Source of the DNA: Nostoc sp. PCC 7524
GTDB taxonomy: Bacteria; Cyanobacteriota; Cyanobacteriia; Cyanobacteriales; Nostocaceae
DNA length: 64,000 bases
Direction of reading: 5' to 3'
Assembly: GCF_000316645.1 (NCBI RefSeq)
Contig: NC_019684.1
Coordinates: 3,811,501-3,875,500, forward strand
Shown here: piece by piece, positions 33,565 to 43,747 of the stretch
Layout: the number at the start of each line of letters is the position of its first letter
How positions within the stretch are numbered: position 1 is the stretch's first letter
Made by a program: the position numbers and the translations under genes
The notes under the pieces: model-generated
The model's database searches: none
Told to the model about the DNA's origin: nothing
What the model saw: only the letters and a program-made list of their open reading frames with translations

Positions 33565-36500
33565 CTACACAAACACAAAATTAGTGTTGGCATCCAAGCC
33601 AGTCACACCATTGACGATCGCCACAGTTTGACCACCTAAACCAATTTCGGTGTTACCGTTGATGACATTGAGAGTTAAAGTATTGCGAGAAATACCTAAA
33701 ACTCCAATCACATCCACACCCTTTTCAAAGTCAAGGATGGTGTTAGCACTGGTTGGTAATTCAACATTGGCAATCCAGAATTGATCAGCACCAGCACCAC
33801 CAGACAGCAAGTTAGCGCCGCCAGACTGGACGTAGAACTCATCATTACCATCACCACCAAGGGCGCGATCGCCACTACCCAGCCTGAAGATATCATCGCC
33901 AGCACCGCCAGACATCCGATTACCACCTTTGCCATCGGTAGCATCAAACTCGTCATTACCCGCACTACCAAAGACGCGATCATTTCTGTTGACAAAGATA
34001 GTATCGTTACCACTACCTAAATTCACGCGGTTACGACCGGCGATTGGTAAAGATACAGTCTGTGCATCTACTTCATCGTTACCCGCACCAGTAAAGACAG
34101 TGTCATTAATACCGTCAAATGGCGCATCAACCGCAGCAATTAAGGTATCAGCACCAGCCGTACCAGCGACTAACTCAGTTTGTTGCTGTGCCGCAGCTAC
34201 TTCTGGTGTCACACCAAATAGTGTCTGATACATCAGGTCATAAATTCCGGTGTTGTCCACGGTGCTGGGTAATTTATCCGCGTTCATCCCGTAGGCTTTG
34301 GAAACAATACTCCCAGGGAAGTCAGGAGTACCTACCCAAGCCACACCAAAGTTACCCATCGGCCCATCTATGCTGTTTGGAGATGCGAATGGTACCCAAG
34401 GTCTTTCGGCGCTGGCGGTGCTACCGTTTACCCCATCCAGGAAAGCCCTGTTGTTGTTAGTTGTTGTGGGGTTAACGTTGATAAATGGCACTTCTGGTTG
34501 ATTATTAGCAAGGTTGGGATTACTAGTGTCAAAGTTACCAGAAGGACGGACATAAGGTGCAAATTGGAACACCTGCAAGCCACCAGCATCACTATCAGCA
34601 GCAGTAATTACCAAGGTGTTGGGGTCTTGATTATTGACATAATCCATCGCCACACCAATCGCTGCATCAGCACGTCGTACTGCCTCAATCGTTCCTACAG
34701 CATTATTGTTGTTAGCAAAGTTATCTGTACCCTCTTCTTCAATGACGACAAAGAAGCCATCTGGATCTGTAGAAACTATCTTTAAAGAAGCCTCTAACAT
34801 CTCGGCTACTGTGGGAGCAGTAGCAACATAAAGAGGTAGAGGGTTGTCAGTATTAAGTCCTAGTTGTTCTTCGCGGCGATCGTCAAAGGTGTCTTCAGCA
34901 GCAAATACACCAAGGAGCTTAGTAGGTGGGTTATTGCTATTTACCACCTGATTCATTTGCTCTTCAGTGTAAACCACAGTGTAACCCAAGGACTCAGCCA
35001 ACTCAATTAGGTTGATATTGGGGCGAAACGCTGGGTTGGTTTCTGAGGCATCTATTTCCGCAGTCACATGGAAACCTGTAGTGCCTATGGGCAACATATA
35101 CAGTTCCCCACCACCCATGATCACATCTGTACCAGAACGGATTACCTGTTCAATAATTTCTGCATACTTATCTCGCGCTCTGAGATTATTACCATCACGG
35201 TTGGTAGTTTCCGCCGCAAAGGCTGCCGTTCCTGGTTCTGCCATTTGACCAGATTGAATTAGGGCAGTGGCTTTTCCGGCGGCAATGGCTTCTTCAAGAA
35301 TGGTGTAACCAGTTTTTCCAGAAGCTGGAGTGATACGAGAGTTATCTTCGTTCAAACCAAAGGATTCATTGAACACCTTCACTCCATTAGCATGGGTGAC
35401 TGCTCCGGCGTTGGATGTCCCCGTCAACTGGTTTTCCATGTGTCCCAAATAGACACCTGCATTGGTCATCTTATCCCAGTTGAGACGACCATCAGGCCCC
35501 TTATCCACATTACGTAGTGCCATAAAGTGCGATGGGCTAGTACCGTCTGGGTGAATAAAGATGACGTTACCTGTTTGTCTTGTGGCTTGTGGCGCGGGTG
35601 TGGGTGCTGGATTGCGGGGAGCAAGTTCGGTATTAAACAGAGTTTCATACATCAACTCATAGATACCGGTGTTATCTACCGTTGCCGGTAGTTTGTCGGC
35701 ATTTAAACCATGAGCTTTAGCGACAATCGAACCGCTAAAGTCTGGTGTCCCAGCCCAGCCCACAGCAAAGTTAAAGACATCACCATTAGCATCGGGTGCA
35801 GACACAAAAGGCAGAGTGTTAGCCCCTGTTGTACCGTCTAATGGTACGTTACGGGAAGAGGTAGCGGGGTTATTGTTAATATTGCCGACATTTTGACCCG
35901 CAGTGCGAGGATCAACTACTTGTAAACCACCCGCATCACTATCAGCTGCGGTAACTAACAAAGTATTGGGATATTTCTCGATGAAGTCCATTGCTACACC
36001 AATGGCTGCATCGGCGCGGCGCACACCTTCTAGTGTCCCAGCCGCATTGTTGTTATTACCGAAGTTGTCAGATCCTTCTTCTTCAACGATGGTAATTGAG
36101 CCTTTGCTAAAGTTAGGATGCTTCTCCATCAGTTGTTGGGTAATTTCCAACATCTCAGCGATGGTTGGTGCTGTTTCTCGATAGAGAGGTAATCCGTTCT
36201 GTGCTAAGACTTCTTCAGGGCGATCGTTAAAGGTATGGACAGGCGCAAATACACCCAACACTTTAGTTGGTGTTACGGGAGTTATGGTTGTGTCGAGTAA
36301 GTTACGCAGTTGTTGCTCAGTATAAACAACGGTGTAACCTCTGTTGATTGCTAGTTGAATCAGGTTTACTGTAGGACGTTGGAGAGGATTGGTACTGATA
36401 GCATCATATTGAGCAGCAGTACCGTGGAAGCCATCAGTACCTACAGGTAAAAGGTTGAGTTCACCACCACTGAGGATAAAATCAACCCCAGACTCAATTA

Positions 36501-36945
36501 CTTGTCTGGCAATCTCTGCAGCTTGGGCGCGAGGTACAGTGCGACTACCATTAGAGTTAACAATCTCTTGTGTCTTAGCAACAAAGGCGGCTGTACCAGG
36601 CTCAAAGATAGCTCCAGATTGTACTAGAGCTGTGACTTTTCCTGCATCTCTCGCTTCTTCAACAATGGTTTTGTTAGACCCTGAAAGGGAGGTAATCGGT
36701 AGATTATTTAGTTCATAACCAAAGGATTCTGCATAGACTTTAGCACCAGTCGCATGGGTGACAGCACCACCATTGGATGTCCCACCCAGCTGGTCTTCCA
36801 TGTGACCCAGATACACACCAGCATTGGATAGTTGATCCCAATTTAAGCGTCCGTCAGGACCTTCATCTACAAACCGTGCCAACGCGTAGTGAGATGGACT
36901 GGTTCCATCTGGGTGAATGAAGATAACGTGATTACCGTTTGTCAT
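33565..36945 (-). CDS. Tandem alkaline phosphatase-superfamily protein with RTX repeats
   Basis: A 1126-aa protein with two alkaline phosphatase-like domains (about 5-445 and 463-935) and C-terminal RTX repeats (about 950-1090). Both copies start VIFIHPDGTSPSH and contain LGHM, GTSN-GAVTHA, a GGGEL or SGGEL segment, VVIEEEG-like and TAADSDAGGLQV motifs. Compared with E. coli PhoA, the ligand His residues of DxxxH and ADH are replaced by Asn and Ser in both domains, so metal binding or activity must differ. Like its PhoD neighbour it lacks an N-terminal signal and fits type I secretion. A candidate Pho box lies 76 bp upstream. Confidence 0.85.
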   Translation of the reverse strand: MTNGNHVIFIHPDGTSPSHYALARFVDEGPDGRLNWDQLSNAGVYLGHMEDQLGGTSNGGAVTHATGAKVYAESFGYELNNLPITSLSGSNKTIVEEARDAGKVTALVQSGAIFEPGTAAFVAKTQEIVNSNGSRTVPRAQAAEIARQVIESGVDFILSGGELNLLPVGTDGFHGTAAQYDAISTNPLQRPTVNLIQLAINRGYTVVYTEQQLRNLLDTTITPVTPTKVLGVFAPVHTFNDRPEEVLAQNGLPLYRETAPTIAEMLEITQQLMEKHPNFSKGSITIVEEEGSDNFGNNNNAAGTLEGVRRADAAIGVAMDFIEKYPNTLLVTAADSDAGGLQVVDPRTAGQNVGNINNNPATSSRNVPLDGTTGANTLPFVSAPDANGDVFNFAVGWAGTPDFSGSIVAKAHGLNADKLPATVDNTGIYELMYETLFNTELAPRNPAPTPAPQATRQTGNVIFIHPDGTSPSHFMALRNVDKGPDGRLNWDKMTNAGVYLGHMENQLTGTSNAGAVTHANGVKVFNESFGLNEDNSRITPASGKTGYTILEEAIAAGKATALIQSGQMAEPGTAAFAAETTNRDGNNLRARDKYAEIIEQVIRSGTDVIMGGGELYMLPIGTTGFHVTAEIDASETNPAFRPNINLIELAESLGYTVVYTEEQMNQVVNSNNPPTKLLGVFAAEDTFDDRREEQLGLNTDNPLPLYVATAPTVAEMLEASLKIVSTDPDGFFVVIEEEGTDNFANNNNAVGTIEAVRRADAAIGVAMDYVNNQDPNTLVITAADSDAGGLQVFQFAPYVRPSGNFDTSNPNLANNQPEVPFINVNPTTTNNNRAFLDGVNGSTASAERPWVPFASPNSIDGPMGNFGVAWVGTPDFPGSIVSKAYGMNADKLPSTVDNTGIYDLMYQTLFGVTPEVAAAQQQTELVAGTAGADTLIAAVDAPFDGINDTVFTGAGNDEVDAQTVSLPIAGRNRVNLGSGNDTIFVNRNDRVFGSAGNDEFDATDGKGGNRMSGGAGDDIFRLGSGDRALGGDGNDEFYVQSGGANLLSGGAGADQFWIANVELPTSANTILDFEKGVDVIGVLGISRNTLTLNVINGNTEIGLGGQTVAIVNGVTGLDANTNFVFV

Positions 36946-37020
36946 AAAACCTCTGATTAACTTGCGTTTTGCCAGCTATTTCTAAGAAAACAGGTTACGT
37001 TACAAAATTTTGCAAAGCAA

Positions 37021-37050
37021 TGTTTAAAAGAAGTTTAAGTTTTAATTAAT
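37021..37050 (-). promoter_or_regulatory. Candidate Pho box (PhoB/SphR operator)
   Basis: On the minus strand three octamers, ATTAATTA, CTTAAACT and TTTAAACA, are separated by exactly 3 bp (AAA, TCT). The known cyanobacterial Pho box is three PyTTAAPyPy(T/A) octamers with 3-bp spacers; each unit here has one mismatch. It ends 76 bp before the phosphatase ATG. The match is by eye in AT-rich DNA, so chance remains possible. Confidence 0.5.
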
Positions 37051-37222
37051 TACAAGGTTTTGCTCTTGAAAATTTATTAGCCATCAACAATACTGTTGCC
37101 AAAACAAGACTTACTTTCAATTGTTCACTGTTTTAGCTCACGACTTTACGGGTTACGCAAATATAAATCAAAAGTAAAAAAGATTGTAGAAGGTGTTGAT
37201 CCGTGTACAAAATAAAAGTTGT

Positions 37223-37274
37223 GGGCATACTCAATGTAGAGACGAAAATGCGTCTTCTAACCTTGAGAATGCCC
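37223..37274. terminator. Long imperfect hairpin downstream of mscS-like gene
   Basis: GGGCATACTCAATGTAGAGACG pairs imperfectly with CGTCTTCTAACCTTGAGAATGCCC around AAAATG once read in pieces (GGGCAT/ATGCCC, CTCAA/TTGAG, TAGA/TCTA, ACG/CGT). It includes a TGTAGAGACG unit like the palindrome at 12876. It could stop mscS transcripts about 210 bp after the stop; it has no T-tract. Confidence 0.4.
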
Positions 37275-37483
37275 TTAACAATAAAGTAAGGTGGGCTTCC
37301 CCCTAACTAAACGCCTGTGGACAAGAAGTAGCCGTCTACCTTGGTTGAAACAGGAAGAAATCGCTAAACCAATCAACAAGCTTGAGTAAGTTTAGGTAAG
37401 TATTTTGTAGCAGTTATTGTCTCTCACAACGACAACTCAGAAACCATCGCCCTATCTCAAGGTAAGTGAATCTCAGGTCTTAT

Positions 37484-39199
37484 CTACTCGTCGTTGGGTC
37501 TGAGGTCGTTTAGTTTATTAACCCAAATGGTTTGTTGAGGTACAGGAATTTCTACTCCGGCTTGGTCGAAGGCAATTTTCAGACGACGACGGTATTCTCT
37601 GGCTACGTCCCATTGTTTGAGAGGCTGAGTTTTAATCCAGACGCGAATCATCAAACCGCGATCGCCAAAATGATCTATACCCAAAACTTGCGGTGCTTCC
37701 AAAATTTGCCGTTTCCATTGCAAATCTTGATTCATCTTCATCGCCACATCTTTAATGAGATGCAAAGCTTGATCAATATCAGTTTGATAGCCGACAGGAA
37801 TCGTTAAATCGGCTCTTGACCAGCGACTAGAAAGATTCGCCACCACTTTAATTTCACTGTTGGGGATTGTAATCAAGCGTCCTTCTGCGTCTCGTAATTG
37901 GGTCATCCGCAGATTGAGATTTTCTACTAAACCGCCAACATCTCCCACCGCAATCACATCGCCTAAAGCATACTGGTCTTCGATGATGATCAAAAAGCCG
38001 TTAATCGCATCTTTAATCAGGTTTTGCGAAGCCAAAGATACCGCCACGCCCACTAGACCAGCACCAGCTAACAAGGGAACAATATCTACCCCAAAGAAAA
38101 TTAGGGCCATGAGGATACCAACACCTACCCAGATCACAGTCACAATACTTTTAGTTACCCCAGAAAATGTAGAGACTCGTAGTTGTAAGCGTTCAGAAGT
38201 TTCTGAGTTGAGTAAAGCACCACTGCTGATCAAAGTAGAGGTGAAGCGGTCAATGAGGGCAAAACTGAGGCGAATGACTACATAAGTTCCCAGAATCACA
38301 ACTCCCAATTTGAGTGGAATTTGGGCAGCTGTGAGAATCCCTATTTGTAGTACCCGTGTGTAGGGAAACAGACCTAAAACTACAAAACTACCACCGCCCC
38401 AAATTCCTGCTTGGGTAATTTGAAATAAACGTTTTTTGACTTCTTGAAAATGCTGATGTTGTTGTTGATTCAGCTGAGTGGTGATATGTTCAGCGTCTTG
38501 TGAAACTGGGGAAACAGGCTCTATGGGATCTCGTTTGGTACGACGCTGCCAACTATAAATTCCCCAACTAGCTACGAGCATAGCTACCACAATACCAGCC
38601 GTAATTTTACCTTGATTAATAAGAAATCGCGGCTGTCGCTCTCTTTTCGCCCGTTCTAGCCCTGTTTTTAAATTATCAGCAATTTGTTGTGCCAATGTTG
38701 CTGGATCTACCTGTTGCAGTCTGGCATCTGCGGTGGTAACGGTCATCAAGTATTTATCATTGACCTCAATCACAGGTAATCCATTAACGGTTCGGGTATC
38801 TACTTTAACTTGCTCTGCATCTGAGAGAAAAAATCTTGTACTGATTTGTGACAGATTGTTCTGGATGTTTTGTGAACGATCAGAAAAATTGCTTCTGGAT
38901 GCGGCAATTTGAAATAATCGGCGACCATCTAAATAAATCCAGTCGGACACAGTTCTGTCATTGGTTTCGTTACTCAGACTGCTGGTTGTTGGCAGTTGAG
39001 GTATGAGAGGAATCTGGGCTGTAACTTTCGGCACAGAAACAACTGCGATCGCAGGTTCCAGGCCGATCGCCGCAGATCCACTCACCACGGGTTTAGTACC
39101 CAAAAAGCCGGAACTTGTGAGGCAAGAACCTGCTGTTGCTGCTGTTGTCGCCGCCATAGCTATTGTGCATCGAGCGATCGCCCAAAATTGTAAGCGCAC
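37484..39199 (-). CDS. MscS-family mechanosensitive channel
   Basis: A 571-aa membrane protein. It has an N-terminal signal or TM segment, an extracytoplasmic domain (about 60-195), a TM at about 203-220, then TM helices near 265-370 and the pore-lining TM3 (about 375-410, LLAGAGLVGVAVSLASQNLI). The MscS beta domain has VGDVGGLVENLNLRMTQLRD and ITIPNSEI, followed by the alpha/beta C-terminal domain. It should open under membrane tension to release solutes in osmotic downshock. The extra N-terminal domain makes it longer than E. coli MscS (286 aa). No operon partner is in view. Confidence 0.9.
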   Translation of the reverse strand: MRLQFWAIARCTIAMAATTAATAGSCLTSSGFLGTKPVVSGSAAIGLEPAIAVVSVPKVTAQIPLIPQLPTTSSLSNETNDRTVSDWIYLDGRRLFQIAASRSNFSDRSQNIQNNLSQISTRFFLSDAEQVKVDTRTVNGLPVIEVNDKYLMTVTTADARLQQVDPATLAQQIADNLKTGLERAKRERQPRFLINQGKITAGIVVAMLVASWGIYSWQRRTKRDPIEPVSPVSQDAEHITTQLNQQQHQHFQEVKKRLFQITQAGIWGGGSFVVLGLFPYTRVLQIGILTAAQIPLKLGVVILGTYVVIRLSFALIDRFTSTLISSGALLNSETSERLQLRVSTFSGVTKSIVTVIWVGVGILMALIFFGVDIVPLLAGAGLVGVAVSLASQNLIKDAINGFLIIIEDQYALGDVIAVGDVGGLVENLNLRMTQLRDAEGRLITIPNSEIKVVANLSSRWSRADLTIPVGYQTDIDQALHLIKDVAMKMNQDLQWKRQILEAPQVLGIDHFGDRGLMIRVWIKTQPLKQWDVAREYRRRLKIAFDQAGVEIPVPQQTIWVNKLNDLRPNDE

Positions 39200-39444
39200 T
39201 CAAATACCTCCTTTAGCGAAATTTACTGTAGTCTGCTCCTCAAGCCACCTTTCACAATTAACCTGTTACTTGGGTGAATGTACCTATCAAAAGTTAAGTT
39301 TTATTCCCATACAGTTAAGTCGGGACATTTTCTTCCTAGAGATAGATAACAAATTAGTTCATCTGTCTTCAGTAATGAGCAGGAGTGTGATTAATCTATT
39401 TACTCTTACCAGAAATAAATACAAAAGTAAAAAAGCTAGTTATG

Positions 39445-39560
39445 AAGAGATGAGGGGGATGGGGGAGATGGTGGAGATGGGGAAGATGAGGGAGATTATA
39501 TTATTCACGCCCAGTCCCCAGTCCCCAGTCCCCAATCCCCAGTCCCCAGCGCCAAAACTG
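39445..39560. repeat. STRR tracts upstream of ahcY
   Basis: GGGGGAGATGG-type purine repeats (about 39448-39495) and CCCCAGT/CCCCAAT heptamers (about 39509-39548) lie between mscS and ahcY, roughly 100 bp before the ahcY start. Confidence 0.8.
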
Positions 39561-39657
39561 TCTGGTGATTGCAGCCAAAAATCCTTAGTCATGGCATACT
39601 AAAGTAAAGCACGTAATAAACTACGTAGCTTTTTTTACTTTTTTGAGGAACTTGTAA

Positions 39658-40935
<1,278 letters not shown>

Positions 40936-40959
40936 TTATTGAGTAGTTGATTTTTATTG

Positions 40960-40990
40960 GGGATAGGCTGTTGGGCTTATCCCTTTTTTT
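40960..40990 (+). terminator. Terminator of ahcY
   Basis: GGGATA and TATCCC pair around GGCTGTTGGGCT, directly followed by seven T residues. Confidence 0.88.
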
Positions 40991-41232
40991 GTTTATTGCA
41001 AAGGGGTAAAAGAGTAAAAGAAGAACGCAATACTTTCTATAATAAAATTTGCTAATGTCAGAGATTAAATCATACTAAAGATTCTCAATATGGGCTGCGA
41101 ACGTTGTTAACTTCCAGCATCTCCAATGATTCATGCTTCTCTTCTAGGTCACTCTGGAAGGGGTAATTTTTCATGTTTATATATTTAAACTGCAAATTTA
41201 TTCACTGCTTCATATTTCTTAATATAGGTGTC
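40991..41232. other. Host flank left of the prophage
   Basis: About 240 bp without a gene, AT-rich. It should be host DNA upstream of the former tRNA gene. I see no structure to report. Confidence 0.4.
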
Positions 41233-41261
41233 TTGACTTAATTTGCATAAACTTGCATACT
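41233..41261 (+). promoter_or_regulatory. Candidate sigma-70 promoter of the tRNA-Ala gene
   Basis: TTGACT (41233-41238) and CATACT (41256-41261) are spaced by 17 bp, about 66 bases before the tRNA half-gene. It would have driven the host tRNA; now it may read into the integrase gene. Confidence 0.45.
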
Positions 41262-41327
41262 AATAAAGGTGAAAATACTTTTATAGAGTTAATAAATAAG
41301 CTAGAAAGCTTGCTCTATAAAGATTCT

Positions 41328-41370
41328 GGGGTTATAGCTCAGTTGGTAGAGCACTTCAATGGCATTGAAG
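41328..41370 (+). other. 5' half of tRNA-Ala(GGC); probable left attachment site
   Basis: 43 nt fold as acceptor strand GGGGTTA, D-arm GCTC-AGTTGGTA-GAGC and anticodon arm CTTCA-ATGGCAT-TGAAG with anticodon GGC at 41361-41363. The sequence then departs: no variable loop, T-arm or 3' acceptor strand follows. The integrase gene starts 75 bp downstream, so this is most likely where the prophage entered the host tRNA gene. The phage probably carries its own 5' half at the far end, which would restore the tRNA there (inference; that end is outside the window). Confidence 0.8.
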
Positions 41371-41444
41371 ACTATTCAGCTATATATTCCGCTCTGTATA
41401 AGGTTTTCAGGTGTCTCCTGCTGTGGCATAAAAGGCAGGAGTAT

Positions 41445-42551
41445 ATGCAAGCTATTACCGTCCGACGTAATGGTGATAATAACATTATCAGGTGGACTTA
41501 TCAAGGTATAAGATATTCCCTAACCTGGGGTAAATGGAATAACCAATTAGATAGAGCTAGGTTAAGTATCTGTGCCCAGATAATTTATCAGGATTGTCTA
41601 GCAGAATTACTAGATACAAGTCTTAATAAATATAGACTTTGGTTGTCTGGAATAGTCACTCCTAATGGTAATGGAAATGGTCACTCTACAGTTAAGAAAT
41701 TACCCCCAATCACTAAACTATTAGAAGACAGAATTCAAGAGAACTATAACGATGCTGATGCTGCCTTACTCAAGTTAGTAATTAAGTATGGCAAGCCTAT
41801 CAATACTCCCTCAAATGCTAAAGAATTTATGAAGTGGTTGAGTGATAGAGGGCTTAAGGATACCAGTAAGAAGCGATACCTAGCTATTCTCCAAGTTATT
41901 AGGAGAGACTTGTTTGGTGAGATGGAGGTCAAGGTTGCAGAGAAACCTAAGCCCAGACCCTTCACTAAGAATGAGGTTGATAGAATACTCCACTCCCTCA
42001 AGAATGACCCACAGTATCACCATTATTATGACTTCATCCTATTCCTCTTCAATTCAGGATGTAGAACCAGTGAAGCTATCGGTCTACTCTAGAGAGATGT
42101 TGACCTAACTAACAGACAGATACATATCTATGAATCATTGGGCAGGGGTAATGGTAGCTCTAGTAAACGGGTGAGGAAGTCTACTAAGACTCGTAAGTAT
42201 AGAATTATTCCAATGAATAATAAACTATATCAAATGTTTAAGGAGAGGGGTCTACAAGACCCAGGAAGCTCTATCTCGAAACTCGATAGAGATTCGAGCC
42301 TTGTATTCACCTCTCCAAAGGGAAATGTATTAGACGACCATAACGTGTCTCAAAGGGCCTGGAGGAAGACGCTAGAGAAATTAGGAATTCCTCATAGACC
42401 CTTGTATAATACTCGCAGTACCTATGTTAGTCATGCTATCGCTAGTGGTATGCTTCCTGCTGAAGTTAGTAGGATCACAGGTCATACCCTTGAGGTACTG
42501 TATGCTCACTACTTAGGTAGTGTCCGACCACCTAACCTACCAGAACTCTAG
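41445..42551 (+). pseudogene. Phage tyrosine recombinase (integrase), interrupted by an in-frame TAG
   Basis: The start is the ATG at 41445 after the RBS GGCAGGA; an earlier frame from 41253 only reads through the tRNA half. The frame is open to 42551 except for TAG at 42090-42092, in GLL-stop-RDVDL, where relatives have Trp (TGG), so one G-to-A change explains it. Restored length is 368 aa. Catalytic residues: Arg in SGCRTSEAIGLL, Arg in LYNTRSTYV, His in ITGHTLEV and Tyr in YAHYLG. The box II position is Tyr-x-x-Arg instead of His-x-x-Arg, as recalled for the heterocyst excisases XisA and XisC. The truncated product lacks box II and the Tyr, so it should be inactive. Confidence 0.85.
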
Positions 42552-42560
42552 GAGGAAGGA

Positions 42561-42869
42561 CTATTCCCAGCTTTCTTCTTCCTCTTCATCAGAATCAGTA
42601 ATGGGAGGTAGATAGCCTGCTTCGCGTAGTAAAGGGTACATTGCTTCTTTACTACTTTCTATTAGGTCATCTGGTGTTACATAAACCCTTATACCTACTC
42701 CGTGATCCTCGTACATATTAAGAGACATAACATCACTATCTTTTGTCTCATTGATGTAAGTCTCAATCAATTGCTGGATCAAAAGGAATGTTCTTAACCT
42801 CTCCTGGGAATTGGTGTTGGGATTATTCCACTGAGGTAAATAGGCTACGTTATTTATTGCCAGTACCAT
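42561..42869 (-). CDS. Hypothetical prophage protein
   Basis: A 102-aa acidic protein converging on the integrase gene (10-bp gap). Residues 18-35 form a helix (NTNSQERLRTFLLIQQLIET) and the C-terminus is acidic (TDSDEEEEESWE). There is no known domain. It is the last gene of a leftward early block. AT-rich codon use matches its neighbours. Confidence 0.65.
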   Translation of the reverse strand: MVLAINNVAYLPQWNNPNTNSQERLRTFLLIQQLIETYINETKDSDVMSLNMYEDHGVGIRVYVTPDDLIESSKEAMYPLLREAGYLPPITDSDEEEEESWE

Positions 42870-42881
42870 CTTTCTTCCTCT

Positions 42882-43184
42882 TTATAGCCCTAAATGTCCA
42901 GGATTGGTATAAGGAAGAGCAAGAGGTTGACCTGATCTTCTATTTAATGATGGTATGATAGTATCAGTCATAATACCTAACAGATCTAGTGCTGTCGTCT
43001 CCACTAGAACTTCTCCATCAGACCCTGTAAACTGAACCCGACAGGATTCCGGTTCGTCTAGGTAGATCTTCTCCATCGCTTGAGCAATCAGCTTCCTTCC
43101 CAGCTCTATCTTCACTAGCTCTAAAAGTTCTAGGTTCTGAGTTAGCTGTGAAAAGCTATTTTGATTTGATGCCTTTCTGGGCAT
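42882..43184 (-). CDS. Hypothetical prophage protein
   Basis: A 100-aa protein. A helical N-terminal half (FSQLTQNLELLELVKIELGR) is followed by a short beta-rich stretch (SCRVQFTGSDGEVLVETTA). No family recognised. It starts after AAAAGGAG, a good RBS, and lies 12 bp upstream of the next gene on the strand, so the two form an operon. Confidence 0.65.
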   Translation of the reverse strand: MPRKASNQNSFSQLTQNLELLELVKIELGRKLIAQAMEKIYLDEPESCRVQFTGSDGEVLVETTALDLLGIMTDTIIPSLNRRSGQPLALPYTNPGHLGL

Positions 43185-43276
43185 ACAATTCTCCTTTTAG
43201 GATTTTAACATTACATTTTTTTTGCTCCTACAGTGAGACCCTTCAAATATTCCTCTGAATCTGAGCGAAGGGGATT

Positions 43277-43375
43277 ATGGAAGAGGAACAACCCAGTAAA
43301 CCGATCCTAGCCCACCAAACTCGGAATGACTACAACTTATTTATGATGCTTATCTATGAATGGAGCTATAAATAA
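43277..43375 (+). CDS. Possible small protein (32 aa)
   Basis: An ATG preceded by GAAGGGG opens a 32-aa frame (MEEEQPSKPILAHQTRNDYN onward) on the plus strand, opposite to its neighbours. There is no recognisable feature. It may be real only because of the good RBS; chance is as likely. Confidence 0.25.
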   Translation: MEEEQPSKPILAHQTRNDYNLFMMLIYEWSYK

Positions 43376-43393
43376 TAAGGTTTATTTATGGAA

Positions 43394-43588
43394 CTAAGTT
43401 TCTGGTTCTGTCGTCTCATCTTGGTTGCCCTTCATAACAAAGTCAAGTATCAACTCAGCATATTCAGGAAATTCTTTTAAAAGAACTTTAGGATCTTCTC
43501 CCCTATTTAATTCATACCTAATTGCTGTCTCTGCTATAAGTTGAGCTAACGATCTACTGCTTGGTACATCCTTCTTCCCTCTAGGCAT
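43394..43588 (-). CDS. Small hypothetical prophage protein
   Basis: A 64-aa protein: basic N-terminus (MPRGKKDVPSS), then helical SLAQLIAETAIRYELNRGED and an acidic tail. It has no named domain. It might bind DNA through the basic end, but nothing proves this. It shares the leftward direction of the early block. Confidence 0.55.
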   Translation of the reverse strand: MPRGKKDVPSSRSLAQLIAETAIRYELNRGEDPKVLLKEFPEYAELILDFVMKGNQDETTEPET

Positions 43589-43697
43589 AACCTATCCTCA
43601 ACTCTATATAAAGTACCTACTTAGAGATTGTAGATGATTTATGAATTCCTACCATATCTGAGAAGTTATTTATAAACCCCACATATATAAAGAAAGA

Positions 43698-43717
43698 GGG
43701 ACTAATTAATTAGTCCC
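43698..43717 (-). terminator. Palindromic hairpin between early genes
   Basis: GGGACTAATT and AATTAGTCCC form a perfect 20-bp palindrome, 31 bp after the stop of the gene at 43748. Confidence 0.5.
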
Positions 43718-43747
43718 CCACAAGGTTAAAGAGAAATGAAACTTTAT

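Larger units (their letters stand above)
36946..37483. other. Intergenic region with Pho box and long hairpin
   Basis: 538 bp between two minus-strand genes. The left part is the promoter of the phosphatase gene with a candidate Pho box. The middle holds a long imperfect hairpin at 37223-37274. I see nothing further in the rest. Confidence 0.5.

Noticed and set aside
33708..36718. Many long ORFs on both strands within the phosphatase genes
   Set aside because: They are shadows of the repetitive RTX and phosphatase coding sequences, without RBS or protein-like content.
41328..41400. A tRNA-Ala gene interrupted by a group I intron
   Set aside because: The break lies just 3' of the anticodon arm, not within the anticodon loop where cyanobacterial tRNA introns sit. 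I found no T-arm in the following sequence and no group I core; the integrase gene follows instead.
42090..42092. TAG recoding (amber read-through) as a phage-wide code change
   Set aside because: TAG ends several other prophage genes (42551, 48559, 54268, 63857) in the normal way, so the integrase TAG is best read as a point mutation.
43277..43375. Strong case for a 32-aa phage gene
   Set aside because: Listed only at low confidence: good RBS, but opposite to its neighbours and too short to judge without relatives.
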